Assembly: GCA_018662005.1 (NCBI GenBank)
Contig: JABJHA010000002.1
Location: forward strand, 1-64,000
Length of the DNA stretch: 64,000 nt
Reading direction: 5' to 3'
Origin: Rhodospirillaceae bacterium
GTDB taxonomy: Bacteria > Pseudomonadota > Alphaproteobacteria > Rhodospirillales > JABHCV01
Under the pieces are notes generated by a model, which saw only the letters and a program-made list of their open reading frames with translations, had not been told where the DNA came from and ran no database searches. Position 1 is the stretch's first letter. Each line of letters opens with the position of its first letter. The position numbers and the translations under genes were made by a program. This document shows, piece after piece, positions 16,779 to 27,442 of this stretch.

Positions 16779-18158
16779 TCAGGCAGATGGGCCCTCATGA
16801 TCGGGGCGCTTTTCACGCATGGTGACAAATTCTTCCGCCGCCGAGGGGTGAATCCCGACGGTGGCGTCAAACTGCGCCTTGGTCGCACCGCACTTAATGG
16901 CGATACCCAGTCCCTGAATGATTTCCGGTGCGTCCAGACCCATCATGTGGCAACCGATGACGACATCGCTGCCAGCATCAACGATCAGTTTCATGAAGGT
17001 TTGCTCATCACGACCCGAAAGGGTGTACTTCATTGGCCGGAAACGCGACACATAGACATCGATGTCGCCGTATTGCTCGCGGGCTTGCTGCTCGGTTAGA
17101 CCAACCGTGCCAATGGGCGGGCTGGAGAACACGGCGGTCGGGATATTGCCGTGATCGACTGCGGTCGGATTGTCTTTGAAAACCGTCTCAACGAATGCCA
17201 CCCCTTCGGCGATGGCGACAGGAGTCAGGTTGGCCCGGTCGGTAACATCACCAACAGCCCAAATGCTGTCGACAGCGGTTGACGAGAAGGCATCGACGAC
17301 GACGGCGCCTTTTTTGTTCAATTCAACGCCGACCTCTTCCAGGCCGAGGCCCGCTGTATTGGGGGTACGCCCGGTGGCGTACATGACCAAATCGGTTTCG
17401 ATGATTTCACCACCGGCGAGCCTTAGGGAATACAAATCATCCTGTTTCTCAATACTGCGGATAACGGACTCGGTCTTAACGGTAATACCGCGTTTTTCCA
17501 TCTCGTCGGCCAGACACATACGGATATCATCATCGAAACCACGCAGGATCGTATCGGCGCGCAACACCAGCGTCACATCTACGCCCAGGCTATTAAAGAT
17601 ACCGGCAAATTCGACGGCAATATATCCGGCCCCGACGATGACAATACGTTTGGGAAGTTGTTTCAGGTCCAGGGCCTCGTTGGAACTGATGACGTGTTCA
17701 ATACCGGGAACTTCCGGTGTTGATGGCCAGCCGCCAACGGCGACCAAAATATTTTTGGCACTGTAGCTTTTTCCCGCAACCTCGATGGAATGTTCACCGG
17801 TGATCACAGCCCGCCCGTCAATCAGGTCAACCTTGTTCTCTCCCAGAATACGCAAGTAGACGTTGTTTAAACGATCAAGCTCCTTGTCCTTGGCGGCAAT
17901 CAGCCTAGGCCAGTCGAACCCAGGTTCGGAAACGTTCCAGCCGTAACCGGCGGCATCTTCAAAGTCGTCGGCAAAGTGCCCGGCATAAACCAGTAATTTC
18001 TTTGGCACGCAGCCCCGAAGCACACAGGTGCCGCCGACCCGACTTTCTTCCACCACCGCCACCCGGGCACCTGTTTGCGCGGCCAGGCGTGACGCGCGCA
18101 CACCACCCGAACCGGCGCCAATGGTGATCAGATCGTAATCGAATTGGGGTAAATTCAA
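16779..18158 (-). CDS. gor: Glutathione-disulfide reductase
   Basis: The 459-residue class I FAD disulfide reductase reduces GSSG with NADPH. GAGSGGVRASRLAA binds FAD. The redox pair is in GGTCVLRGCVPKKLL. The GxGYIAVEFAGIF Rossmann segment binds NADPH. The catalytic H-P pair is in TVGIHPSAAEEFVTMR. The absence of an N-terminal extension and CVLRGCVPKK fit glutathione reductase rather than dihydrolipoamide dehydrogenase. gabD lies 15 bp upstream on the same strand, so the two are likely one unit. Confidence 0.93.
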   Translation of the reverse strand: MNLPQFDYDLITIGAGSGGVRASRLAAQTGARVAVVEESRVGGTCVLRGCVPKKLLVYAGHFADDFEDAAGYGWNVSEPGFDWPRLIAAKDKELDRLNNVYLRILGENKVDLIDGRAVITGEHSIEVAGKSYSAKNILVAVGGWPSTPEVPGIEHVISSNEALDLKQLPKRIVIVGAGYIAVEFAGIFNSLGVDVTLVLRADTILRGFDDDIRMCLADEMEKRGITVKTESVIRSIEKQDDLYSLRLAGGEIIETDLVMYATGRTPNTAGLGLEEVGVELNKKGAVVVDAFSSTAVDSIWAVGDVTDRANLTPVAIAEGVAFVETVFKDNPTAVDHGNIPTAVFSSPPIGTVGLTEQQAREQYGDIDVYVSRFRPMKYTLSGRDEQTFMKLIVDAGSDVVIGCHMMGLDAPEIIQGLGIAIKCGATKAQFDATVGIHPSAAEEFVTMREKRPDHEGPSA

Positions 18159-18173
18159 TTTTAGTCTCCTGTC

Positions 18174-19625
18174 TTACATGCCGCCCAGGCACATATATTT
18201 GATCTCTACATATTCCTCGATGCCATATTTTGAGCCTTCGCGGCCAATGCCGGATTCCTTGACCCCGCCGAAGGGCGCGACCTCGCTTGAAATGATCCCT
18301 TCGTTGGCACCGACGATGCCGTACTCCAGTGCTTCGGATACACGCCAGACACGACCGATATCACGGCTGTAAAAATATGCCGCCAGCCCGAAGGGGGTAT
18401 CGTTGGCCATGGCGACCGCCTCGGCTTCCGTTTTAAAACGGTAGAGGGGCGCTACGGGTCCAAAAATTTCCTCGTTGGCCATGCGCATACCGGGATCAAT
18501 GTCCGTCAGAACAGTCGGTTCATAGAAAGTCGCGCCCAGATCGCTGCGCTTGCCGCCCAGAACCACTTTGGCTCCCTTCTCAACAGCGTCAGCAACCAGG
18601 CCCTCGACCTTCTCAAGAGCCTTCTCGTTAATCAACGGCCCCTGGGTCGCATTAGATGTCAGGCCCGGACCAACGCTCAGCTTGGCAACAGCGGCGACCA
18701 GCTTTTCGGCGAATTCATCATAGATACTGTCCTGAACCAAAATACGGTTAGCGCAAACACAGGTCTGTCCGGTGTTGCGATACTTCGACGCCATCACTCC
18801 GGTGATGGCGGCGTTGATATCGGCATCATCGAAAATGATAAACGGTGCGTTACCGCCAAGTTCCATGGAGACTTTCTTGACCGTATCGGCGCACTGTTTC
18901 ATCAGCAACTTGCCAACCGGTGTCGAGCCTGTGAACGACAGTTTTCGGACCACAGGATTAGACGTCAACTCGCCGCCAATATCGGCCGGAACACCGCTGA
19001 TAATATTGATAATCCCGGCAGGGATACCCGCCCGTTCGGCCAATTCGGCCAGGGCAAAGGCTGAATACGGCGTGTCCTCGGCAGGTTTGATGACAACCGG
19101 ACAGCCTGCCGCCAGGGCGGGAGCGCATTTTCGGGTAATCATCGCAGTCGGAAAATTCCACGGCGTGATCGAGGCGACAACCCCGATCGGTTGCTTGATA
19201 ACGACGATGCGCCGGTCGTTTGACGGGGCCGGGATGGTGTCCCCGTAAACGCGCTTGGCTTCTTCGGCGAACCATTCAACGAAGGACGCTCCGTAGACAA
19301 TTTCAGCCATCGCCTCAGCCAGGGGTTTGCCCATTTCCGCCGTCATGATCATCGCCAGATCGGACTGGTTCTCAAGGATCAATTCGTACCAGCGACGCAA
19401 AATGGCTGATCTTTCCTTGGCCGTTTTGCCTGCCCATGCCGGCATCGCAGCCTGGGCGGCGTCAATGGCGCGGGCTGTTTCGCTGGCCCCCATTTTGGGA
19501 ACCGCCCCCAGCACGGAGCCATCGGCGGGGTTCAGGACATCAAAGGTCGCCCCGTCATCGGCATCGGCCCATTGGCCGCCTAAGTAACATTGTTGCCTGA
19601 ACAGACTGGAATCATTGAGTTGCAT
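18174..19625 (-). CDS. gabD: Succinate-semialdehyde dehydrogenase (NADP+)
   Basis: The aldehyde dehydrogenase has 483 residues from the ATG at 19625 (MQLNDSSLFRQQCYLGG), preceded by GAGA 8 bp away. An in-frame extension to 19757 is too long for the family. Key parts are ITPWNFPTAMITRK, the catalytic glutamate in SMELGGNAPF, the catalytic cysteine in NTGQTCVCANR, and EEIFGPVAPLY. Sequence details match GabD-type enzymes that oxidise succinate semialdehyde; glutarate semialdehyde is an alternative substrate. Co-transcription with gor is likely. Confidence 0.9.
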   Translation of the reverse strand: MQLNDSSLFRQQCYLGGQWADADDGATFDVLNPADGSVLGAVPKMGASETARAIDAAQAAMPAWAGKTAKERSAILRRWYELILENQSDLAMIMTAEMGKPLAEAMAEIVYGASFVEWFAEEAKRVYGDTIPAPSNDRRIVVIKQPIGVVASITPWNFPTAMITRKCAPALAAGCPVVIKPAEDTPYSAFALAELAERAGIPAGIINIISGVPADIGGELTSNPVVRKLSFTGSTPVGKLLMKQCADTVKKVSMELGGNAPFIIFDDADINAAITGVMASKYRNTGQTCVCANRILVQDSIYDEFAEKLVAAVAKLSVGPGLTSNATQGPLINEKALEKVEGLVADAVEKGAKVVLGGKRSDLGATFYEPTVLTDIDPGMRMANEEIFGPVAPLYRFKTEAEAVAMANDTPFGLAAYFYSRDIGRVWRVSEALEYGIVGANEGIISSEVAPFGGVKESGIGREGSKYGIEEYVEIKYMCLGGM

Positions 19626-19780
19626 GGATGATCTCGCTTGTTTTTGAAGAGCCGGAGTATAGTCAGTGGAATATGGTGAGTGAACCACCTTTCCGCCAGT
19701 CGGAATTGCTGGATTGCCAACCCAGACACCCCATATGATGATGTGAGAGTAATCCATTAACCACCCGGGGAGGACAAACC

Positions 19781-19996
19781 ATGGCCGGAGACAAAATCTC
19801 GGTAACCTTTGAAATTCAGCCTGACGCTGAAAAAATGCTGGAATACGCGGCGACCCAATACGGCCTTCCCAGTAAAGATAAGGCTTTGCGTTGCCTGCTT
19901 GATTATCTGGCCAAGGACGCCAACTGGAATCAGATATTCACCCTGATCCGCTGCACCCGCTGTAAAGACAGCAGCGGCTGGAAGCCACCGGAATAA
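19781..19996 (+). CDS. Small protein of unknown function with CxxC
   Basis: The 71-residue protein starts after a strong GGGAGGA Shine-Dalgarno. The N-terminal part (ISVTFEIQPDAEKMLEYAATQYGLPSKD split into strand and helices) has the strand-helix-helix pattern of ribbon-helix-helix proteins. The C-terminus carries CTRC, which could bind metal. No assignment beyond that. It is 63 bp upstream of the membrane cytochrome c gene on the same strand. Confidence 0.7.
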   Translation: MAGDKISVTFEIQPDAEKMLEYAATQYGLPSKDKALRCLLDYLAKDANWNQIFTLIRCTRCKDSSGWKPPE

Positions 19997-20059
19997 CTTT
20001 ACGCCCTTGACCTTACCGTTGCTGGAAGCCTGAGAATTCACATTCACTCAAGGATTTTC

Positions 20060-20554
20060 ATGATCATGGCCGGAAAAACAAATATCATCATAATCGGGGT
20101 TATCATCGTCGTTGTCGGCGTCATCGGCAGCGCTTACGTCAATGTCTTGGGTGTCAGCGAGGAAACACAGGCAATCGACTGGGCTGATCCGGGCAACAAG
20201 GAACTGGTTACACGCGGAGCGGTAATTTACGACGAGGTGTGCGGAACCTGTCACGGCAACAACCTGCAAGGCCAGCCCGACTGGCGGACCAAAACAGAAG
20301 ACGGCATGTTACCCGCCCCACCCCATGACGCCAGCGGCCATACCTGGCACCACCCGGATCAACTGCTGTTCGAGATTACCAAATTCGGTGGTCAGAAAAA
20401 CGCCCCCGAAGGATTCATCAGCGCCATGCCCGAATTCGGCGATATTTTAAACGATGAAGAGATATGGGCCTCGCTGGCATACATCAAAAGCCGCTGGCCC
20501 GAAAACATCCGCAAACGCCACGCCCAAATGTCCGAACGGATGAAGGTGAACTAG
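20060..20554 (+). CDS. Membrane-anchored class I cytochrome c
   Basis: The 164-residue protein has one N-terminal membrane segment (NIIIIGVIIVVVGVIGSAYV, about 8-27) that anchors it on the periplasmic face. There is a single haem site CGTCH at about residue 61-65, and a candidate axial methionine in ISAMPEFGD. LQGQP-W after the haem site is common to cytochromes that serve terminal oxidases or dehydrogenases; the partner is not encoded nearby. AAGGA lies 5 bp before the ATG. Its TAG stop lies in the CTAG end of the hairpin element at 20551-20659. Confidence 0.88.
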   Translation: MIMAGKTNIIIIGVIIVVVGVIGSAYVNVLGVSEETQAIDWADPGNKELVTRGAVIYDEVCGTCHGNNLQGQPDWRTKTEDGMLPAPPHDASGHTWHHPDQLLFEITKFGGQKNAPEGFISAMPEFGDILNDEEIWASLAYIKSRWPENIRKRHAQMSERMKVN

Positions 20555-20659
20555 ATCAAACTGCATTAAAGTGAAGCTACTTTAATGCAGATAATTTTGA
20601 TCGTTTTCTAAATATATCGAGCAACTAATCTGCGTTTAATTAAACGCAGGTTGCTCTAG
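20551..20659 (-). repeat. Paired-hairpin element, copy 1
   Basis: The element is bounded by CTAG on both sides (20551-20554 and 20656-20659). Hairpin B: GATCAAA (20554-20560) pairs with TTTGATC (20596-20602), enclosing a perfect 12-bp stem (561-572 with 579-590) and a one-sided ATAAT bulge. Hairpin A: GAGCAAC (20619-20625) pairs with GTTGCTC (20650-20656), enclosing a TAAT bulge and a 20-bp perfect palindrome (20630-20649). Relative to copy 2 it is in reverse orientation. The two CTAG ends supply the TAG stop codons of the converging genes on either side. Confidence 0.85.
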
Positions 20660-20860
20660 GCTTTATCGTCGAAGATTCTTCGGGCGATCCTGAGAAGGTG
20701 TTCGACCTTCTCGCAACGACAATCACACTTTAAGGGATATTTCAGATCGATTGTATGAAGAGCCTTCCGCTCGTCCGTACAGGGCTCGCAGAACCCTTGC
20801 CGCACATCGTGCAGCAACAATTTCGCATCTTTTTTGTAGTCGTGATCCGAATATAACGTT

Positions 20861-20868
<8 letters not shown>
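20656..20868 (-). CDS. Small cysteine-containing protein downstream of glmS
   Basis: The 70-residue frame opens with TTG at 20868, overlapping the last codons of glmS by 8 bp, so translation would be coupled. It contains CEPC and a CDCRC cluster, a possible zinc or iron site, in an otherwise charged helical protein (RIARRIFDDKA at the end). Not recognised. The stop TAG is the CTAG end of the adjacent hairpin element. The TTG start and lack of known relatives leave doubt that it is a real gene. Confidence 0.5.
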
Positions 20869-22683
<1,815 letters not shown>

Positions 22684-22684
<1 letters not shown>

Positions 22685-24033
22685 TATTTTTTCTTCTTTG
22701 CTTTTTCGGCGCTTTTGCGCTCGCGGTTGGCTTTGGCCCAGCCATCGACTTGCCGATAGTTGGCACGGGTAACGCCAAGTGCGTCCGCGTCAACGTCCTT
22801 GCTGAGCGTTGATCCGGCCCCGACCACCGCACCCTCGCCAATCGTCACAGGCGCCACCAGGGCGGTGTTGGAACCAATAAACGCGCCCTTGCCAATAACG
22901 GTTTTCGACTTGAAAAAACCATCGTAATTGCAGGTGATGGTGCCGGCGCCGATGTTGGCTCCGGCGCCGACTTCCGCATCACCGATATAGGACAGGTGCG
23001 AGATCTTGGCCGCGGGTTCTATTACCGCATTTTTTATTTCAACAAAATTGCCAACCTTAGCGCCTTCGCCAAGGTTGGTCCCCGGGCGCAACCTGGCGAA
23101 CGGACCAACGCTGGCCTTGGGGTTAACGGTTGCCCCTTCAAGGTGACTAAAAGCATTGATCGTCGCACCCTCGCCAACGCTGACACCCGGCCCGAAAAAC
23201 ACATTCGGGCCGATCGAAACATCAGAGCCAATGACTGTATCGTAGCTTAGAAATACGGTTGTCGGATCGGTCATGGTGACGCCATCCGACATTGCTTCAA
23301 AACGCAGGCGATCCTGCAAAATAGCTTCGGCTTCGGCCAGATCGGCACGACTGTCGATGCCGATCAACTCATCCGGGTCGCCTTCCCACACGACGCATGT
23401 CAGTCCGTCGGCGCGGGCAAGGCCAATAATGTCGGTCAGGTAATATTCACCCTTGGCGTTGTCGTTGCCAACACGCTCAAGCAGGCTCCACAACACCGTG
23501 CCGTCTATGGACATGACCCCGGAATTGCAAAGATCAATTTCAAGTTGCGCGTCGGTGGCGTCCTTGGCTTCGACAATAGCCTCAAGGTTTCCATCTTCAC
23601 CAACAATCAAGCGGCCATAGAGACCCGGATCATCGGGCCTGAAGCCGAGCACCGCAACAGCCGCGTCCTGAGCGCGCACATCAAGAAGATGCTCCAGTGT
23701 CGATAAGGTGATCAAGGGGTCGGCCCCGAAGATCACCAGCACGTCACCATCAAAATCACCGATTGTTTCGCGCGCCGCCAAAACCGCGTGCGCCGTGCCC
23801 AAGCGTTCGGACTGGACCGCTGTCGGGAATGGTGAAACAGCCTCTGACACCGAATCCATGAAATCGCCAACGACGACACAGACATTTTCAGGATCGAGTC
23901 CCTCGACAGTTTCCATCAGGTGGCTGATCATCGGTCGCCCCGCCAAAGGGTGCATGACCTTAGGCAGTTTTGACTTCATACGGGTGCCAAGTCCTGCGGC
24001 CAGCACGATAACGGCGATTTTTGAAGTGGTCAT
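22684..24033 (-). CDS. glmU: Bifunctional UDP-N-acetylglucosamine pyrophosphorylase / glucosamine-1-phosphate acetyltransferase
   Basis: The 449-residue protein has an N-terminal nucleotidyltransferase with LAAGLGTRMKSKLPKVMHPLAG and YYLTDIIGLA. A left-handed beta-helix of hexapeptide repeats follows (from about residue 250; VGNFVEIKNAVI, NIGAGTITCNYDG). The C-terminus is lysine-rich (EKAKKKK). It performs the two steps after glmS product isomerisation. It is the first gene of the glmUS pair and is divergent from gph. Confidence 0.97.
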
Positions 24034-24127
24034 CGGAATAGATTTGCCCTAAAAAGCGTTTCCTTGGTGGGGAACTTGCCACATGGCGGGAATCCCGCCA
24101 AGTCAAAGATTGTTACGGAGTTTTGCA

Positions 24128-24814
24128 ATGAATAAGAAGAGCCCCCTGAAAGCTGTCCTGTTTGATCTGGATGGAACCCTGATTGACAGTGCCCCGGATC
24201 TGCACAGCGCCGCCAATAAGCTGCTGGCGGAAGAAAATCGCCGTCCGGTCAGCCTTTCGGAATTGACCAATATGATCGGCGACGGGGTTCCTAAACTGGT
24301 TGAGCGTGCTTTTGAGGCGACGGGTGAACCGGTACCTGCTGGCGGCCTTGAGGCCCTTGCGAAGCGTTACCTTGAGTTTTACGAACCCCACTGCGCTGAT
24401 TTGACCACAGCCTTTCCCGGCACCATCGACTGCCTGAGGGCATTAAAGGGAGACGGCTACGCCCTCGCCGTTTGCACCAACAAGCCTTATGTGGCGACCC
24501 TGGAAATTCTTGCCCCCCTGGGCCTTTCGGAATTCTTTGACGTGATCATCGGTGGCGATACCCTGCCCGGCATCAAAAAACCCGATCCACGCCATTTGCT
24601 GGCGGCGCTCGATAAATTGGGCCTGACACCTGACCAGGCGATCATGATCGGCGACAACGCAAATGACGTAAACGCCGCCAAAGGTGCTGGCATCCCGGTT
24701 ATTGTTTGTCGCTTCGGCTACACAAAAGGAGCCGCGGAAAATTTGGGCGGTGATCTGATTATCGATCATTTCGACGACCTGGCCCACACCATCAACGACT
24801 TTGCTTGCGCTTGA
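24128..24814 (+). CDS. gph: Phosphoglycolate phosphatase (HAD family)
   Basis: The HAD hydrolase has 228 residues from the ATG at 24128, preceded by ACGGAG. Motif I is FDLDGTLIDSAPDL (nucleophile and acid/base aspartates near residue 12). Motif II is CTNKP. The motif III lysine is in GIKKPDPRHLL, and motif IV is MIGDNANDVNAAKGAG. A helical cap lies between motif I and II. It removes 2-phosphoglycolate arising from DNA repair or photorespiration-like chemistry. Its TGA stop overlaps the -35 box of the tRNA-Val promoter. Confidence 0.92.
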   Translation: MNKKSPLKAVLFDLDGTLIDSAPDLHSAANKLLAEENRRPVSLSELTNMIGDGVPKLVERAFEATGEPVPAGGLEALAKRYLEFYEPHCADLTTAFPGTIDCLRALKGDGYALAVCTNKPYVATLEILAPLGLSEFFDVIIGGDTLPGIKKPDPRHLLAALDKLGLTPDQAIMIGDNANDVNAAKGAGIPVIVCRFGYTKGAAENLGGDLIIDHFDDLAHTINDFACA

Positions 24815-24840
24815 CAATCAGCGCCCGGCGACCCTATATC
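24811..24840 (+). promoter_or_regulatory. tRNA-Val promoter
   Basis: A perfect -35 TTGACA (24811-24816) is followed 18 bp later by TATATC (24835-24840), and the tRNA starts 24 bp downstream. The spacer is GC-rich (CGCCCGGCG). The -35 overlaps the gph stop codon. Confidence 0.65.
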
Positions 24841-24863
24841 TCGGCTTCCTTGGGAATATCTAA

Positions 24864-24938
24864 GGGCGCGTAGCTCAGCGGGAGAGCACTCGCTTCACAC
24901 GCGAGGGGTCACTGGTTCAATCCCAGTCGTGCCCACCA
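24864..24938 (+). tRNA. tRNA-Val(CAC)
   Basis: The 75-nt gene includes an encoded CCA end. The acceptor GGGCGCG pairs with CGTGCCC with one G-U. The D-arm is GCTC-AGCGGGA-GAGC. The anticodon stem CTCGC/GCGAG surrounds TTCACAC, anticodon CAC, decoding GUG. The T-arm is ACTGG-TTCAATC-CCAGT. A strong terminator follows at once. Confidence 0.97.
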
Positions 24939-24943
24939 AAGAA

Positions 24944-24969
24944 CCCAGACCTAAAGTCTGGGCTTTTTT
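24944..24969 (+). terminator. Rho-independent terminator of tRNA-Val
   Basis: A 7-bp stem CCCAGAC/GTCTGGG with loop CTAAA is followed by C and seven T residues. Confidence 0.88.
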
Positions 24970-25000
24970 TGTGGATAAGCACGACTGAATCATATGAAAG

Positions 25001-25036
25001 CAAGCCGCAAAAGCGGCTTGGCGCGTGCCCACCAAA
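25001..25036. repeat. Hairpin plus 13-bp duplicate of the tRNA-Val 3' end
   Basis: A perfect 8-bp hairpin CAAGCCGC-AAAA-GCGGCTTG (25001-25020) is followed by CGTGCCCACCAAA (25024-25036), an exact copy of the tRNA-Val 3' end and next three bases (24928-24940). The hairpin may terminate the sensor kinase gene on the minus strand. The duplicated tRNA end could be a scar of a tRNA-targeting element. Confidence 0.5.
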
Positions 25037-25045
25037 ATCTCATTT

Positions 25046-26227
25046 TTATTGACGCAGACGCGTTGAGGGGAAGGTTAGCCTCACCTTTGTCCCTTCGCCG
25101 GGCGTGCTTGAAATTTCCATACTGCCATCATGCATTTCAACCAGGGATTTGGTTATGGGCAAGCCAAGGCCGGTGCCTTCGTTATTTCTGATCAAGCTCT
25201 GATCGACCTGACCAAATTGTGTCAAGGCGATGGAAATATCTTCATCGGTCATACCGATGCCCGTATCGGCAACAGATACAAGCAGATCGCCCTTGTCATT
25301 CAGACCACTTTCGATGGTGATAGAGCCACCTTCCGGGGTGAACTTGATGGAATTTGTCAGCAAGTTGAGGATGATTTGCTTGATCCGTCGCTCATCAATA
25401 AAAAGTGGCGGAATGGCATTTGGAACTTTTAGGTAAATGCAGACGCCAGCAGCGGCAGCTCTTTGTTCAACAAGCCTCTGACAGGCCGAAATGATATCCT
25501 CAATGTCGACCGCAACTTCATCAACTGACAGCTCGCCAGCTTCAATTGCGGATACATCAAGAATATCATCGATCAGCTGCAACAGATGTTTGCCCGAACC
25601 GTAAATAAGGTCGACATATTCCTCGTACTTGGGATTATCAATAGCCCCGAATATCTGCGTTTTCATGGCGTCGCTAAAACCGATAATGGCGTTAAGCGGT
25701 GTCCGTAATTCATGGCTCATAGAACCCAGGAAAAGCGATTTGACCCGATTTGCCGCTTCGGCAGCGTCGCGGGTTTTAATAAGGTCCCGGGTTTGCTCAT
25801 CGACCAGTTGTTGAAGCTGGTCACGGTGATTGGCAAGTTCTTCTTCCAGACGTAGCCGTTTGGATATATTGCGCCACACCACATGTATGAGTTTGCGTTC
25901 CTGAAATGGTATCGCCGTTAACAATACTTCGACGGGGAAGTCCTCGCCGTTGGCGCGGGTGTGTATCCAGACAAAGCGGTGACTCCCCGAAGCCATGGCA
26001 ATGGAAATCATTTCGTTGGCTTTATCAAAGGAATTCTGACCATCGGGCTGGTGAGACGGGGATAACTGCGAGGGGTGCGTTTGAAGCATTTCTTCCCGGT
26101 TCGCATAGCCCATCATTTTCAGGACAGCATCATTGCAATCAACGAATTTCTCATGATCAATAATCAGCATGGCATCAGCCGAATGCTCGAAAAGAATTTG
26201 ATATTGATCGCGCTTGAATTCCGTCAT
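25046..26227 (-). CDS. PAS-domain sensor histidine kinase
   Basis: The protein has 393 residues from the ATG at 26227 (MTEFKRDQYQ), which has AAGGTGG upstream; a longer frame to 26320 is possible. A PAS sensor covers about 8-122. A coiled linker (ISKRLRLEEEL...) leads to a HisKA domain with the phospho-acceptor H172 in SMSHELRTPLN. The HATPase domain shows the N box NLLTNSIKFTPEGG, G1 DTGIGM and G2 GTGLGLPI. There is no membrane segment, so it is a soluble sensor, and no receiver domain or adjacent regulator gene, making it an orphan kinase. Confidence 0.9.
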   Translation of the reverse strand: MTEFKRDQYQILFEHSADAMLIIDHEKFVDCNDAVLKMMGYANREEMLQTHPSQLSPSHQPDGQNSFDKANEMISIAMASGSHRFVWIHTRANGEDFPVEVLLTAIPFQERKLIHVVWRNISKRLRLEEELANHRDQLQQLVDEQTRDLIKTRDAAEAANRVKSLFLGSMSHELRTPLNAIIGFSDAMKTQIFGAIDNPKYEEYVDLIYGSGKHLLQLIDDILDVSAIEAGELSVDEVAVDIEDIISACQRLVEQRAAAAGVCIYLKVPNAIPPLFIDERRIKQIILNLLTNSIKFTPEGGSITIESGLNDKGDLLVSVADTGIGMTDEDISIALTQFGQVDQSLIRNNEGTGLGLPITKSLVEMHDGSMEISSTPGEGTKVRLTFPSTRLRQ

Positions 26228-26330
26228 CGGGTATGCGCCACCTTTTTGAAAAAGGATATGCAGCCTTTTGTCATTGTAACGCCCAACGCCAAAAACAGGA
26301 AGCGGCCAGTCGTTCAACAAATAGCGATCT

Positions 26331-27224
26331 TCAACGCCCTAGAACAAGCGTTCGCCAGCCCTTGATATGATAAGACCTAACCAGCCGAAACCCTTGGCGA
26401 TAGTAGGCGGCGTAAACACGATTGGCATCGATTTCCAGAAAGCCGCCCAAAATGACTATGCCGCCACCCATGGCACGACTTCTTGACCTCGCACCGACGG
26501 CCTTGGCCATTTTACAAAGAGGGTTGGCGAGAATATTCGAGACAATCAAATCGTAAGGCCCGTTTTGCTTGACCAGGGCTGAGTGATACCCGTTGGAGCG
26601 CGAAATCCGCACCAGCGGCCCAACACCGTTGCGGCGGCTGTTTTCGTGCGCCACCAGTACGGCGTTGGTTTCCAGGTCCATCCCATGGACGTGCACCCGC
26701 CAGGCCTTGGCAATGGCGATGGAAAGAATGCCCGATCCACAACCCATATCCAGTGGATTGATAACGTTTTGCCGCCCGACAAGATCACTGAGCGCCAGCA
26801 GGCAGCCCATGGTCGTGGCGTGTTCACCCGAACCAAAGGCCCGGCCGGGATTAAGACAGATCGGAATACGGGCTTGCGGAATATCCATATCGTAATGTGT
26901 GCCATAGATAAAAAACCGGCCCGCATTGGTCGGTGGGAACATCCGCAAACTTTCAGCAACCCAGTCGCGGGGAGCCACCGGGATCACCGTCACTTCGGGA
27001 ACGGGAATGGAAAATTCACCAGCGACGACGCTCATGGCCACAGCCAAGGCAGCCCCTTCGGGCTTGCGCTCTGTGAAGCCTTCGATGCGCCATTCACCTT
27101 CGCTGTCGGTGGCGAACCAGGAAATCGACTCACAGAACGGATCAAGGGCTTCTTCAAAAGCGTTGACGCTTAGCGCCGTAGCGGCGACTTCGATACGCCA
27201 AAGAGCATCCGGTTTATTGTTCAT
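26331..27224 (-). CDS. prmA: Ribosomal protein L11 methyltransferase
   Basis: The class I SAM methyltransferase has 297 residues from the ATG at 27224 (MNNKPDALWR). An N-terminal L11-recognition domain is followed by the catalytic domain with PGRAFGSGEHATT, PLDMGCGSGILSIAIAK (SAM loop) and the diagnostic SNILANPLCKMA. It trimethylates L11. The gene begins 7 bp from the hairpin element at 27231-27367, so its leader RNA would contain those hairpins unless its promoter lies between. An alternative start at 27242 would lie inside the element. Confidence 0.88.
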   Translation of the reverse strand: MNNKPDALWRIEVAATALSVNAFEEALDPFCESISWFATDSEGEWRIEGFTERKPEGAALAVAMSVVAGEFSIPVPEVTVIPVAPRDWVAESLRMFPPTNAGRFFIYGTHYDMDIPQARIPICLNPGRAFGSGEHATTMGCLLALSDLVGRQNVINPLDMGCGSGILSIAIAKAWRVHVHGMDLETNAVLVAHENSRRNGVGPLVRISRSNGYHSALVKQNGPYDLIVSNILANPLCKMAKAVGARSRSRAMGGGIVILGGFLEIDANRVYAAYYRQGFRLVRSYHIKGWRTLVLGR

Positions 27225-27230
27225 CTGGCA

Positions 27231-27367
27231 AGAGCCGATCACGCTTAAACAGAATCATTACTTGATTCCGTTTAAGCGTGTGAATCGGCTCGCTCCTTAA
27301 AGAATCGATCAGTTTTTCACGTTTCGTTCGAACACAACGTGTTCAAACTTAACGTGAACTGATCTAG
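27231..27367 (+). repeat. Paired-hairpin element, copy 3
   Basis: Hairpin A: GAGCCGAT (27232-27239) pairs with ATCGGCTC (27284-27291), an 11-bp inner stem (27240-27250 with 27270-27280), a further 5-bp stem and a one-sided TGA bulge. Hairpin B: GATCAGTT (27307-27314) pairs with AACTGATC (27357-27364), a TTT bulge, a 6-bp stem CACGTT/AACGTG and a 10-bp stem with one mismatch. The right end is GATCTAG; the left end is AAGAGC where other copies have CTAGAGC. Frame, bulge side and spacing match copies 1 and 2, but the stem sequences do not. Confidence 0.85.
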
Positions 27368-27442
27368 GTATGGGGGAGCGCGCCTTGCGGCGTCAACAAA
27401 AATTCGGCGCTTACGCCATCGGGCAACATCTTTTATCCGACT

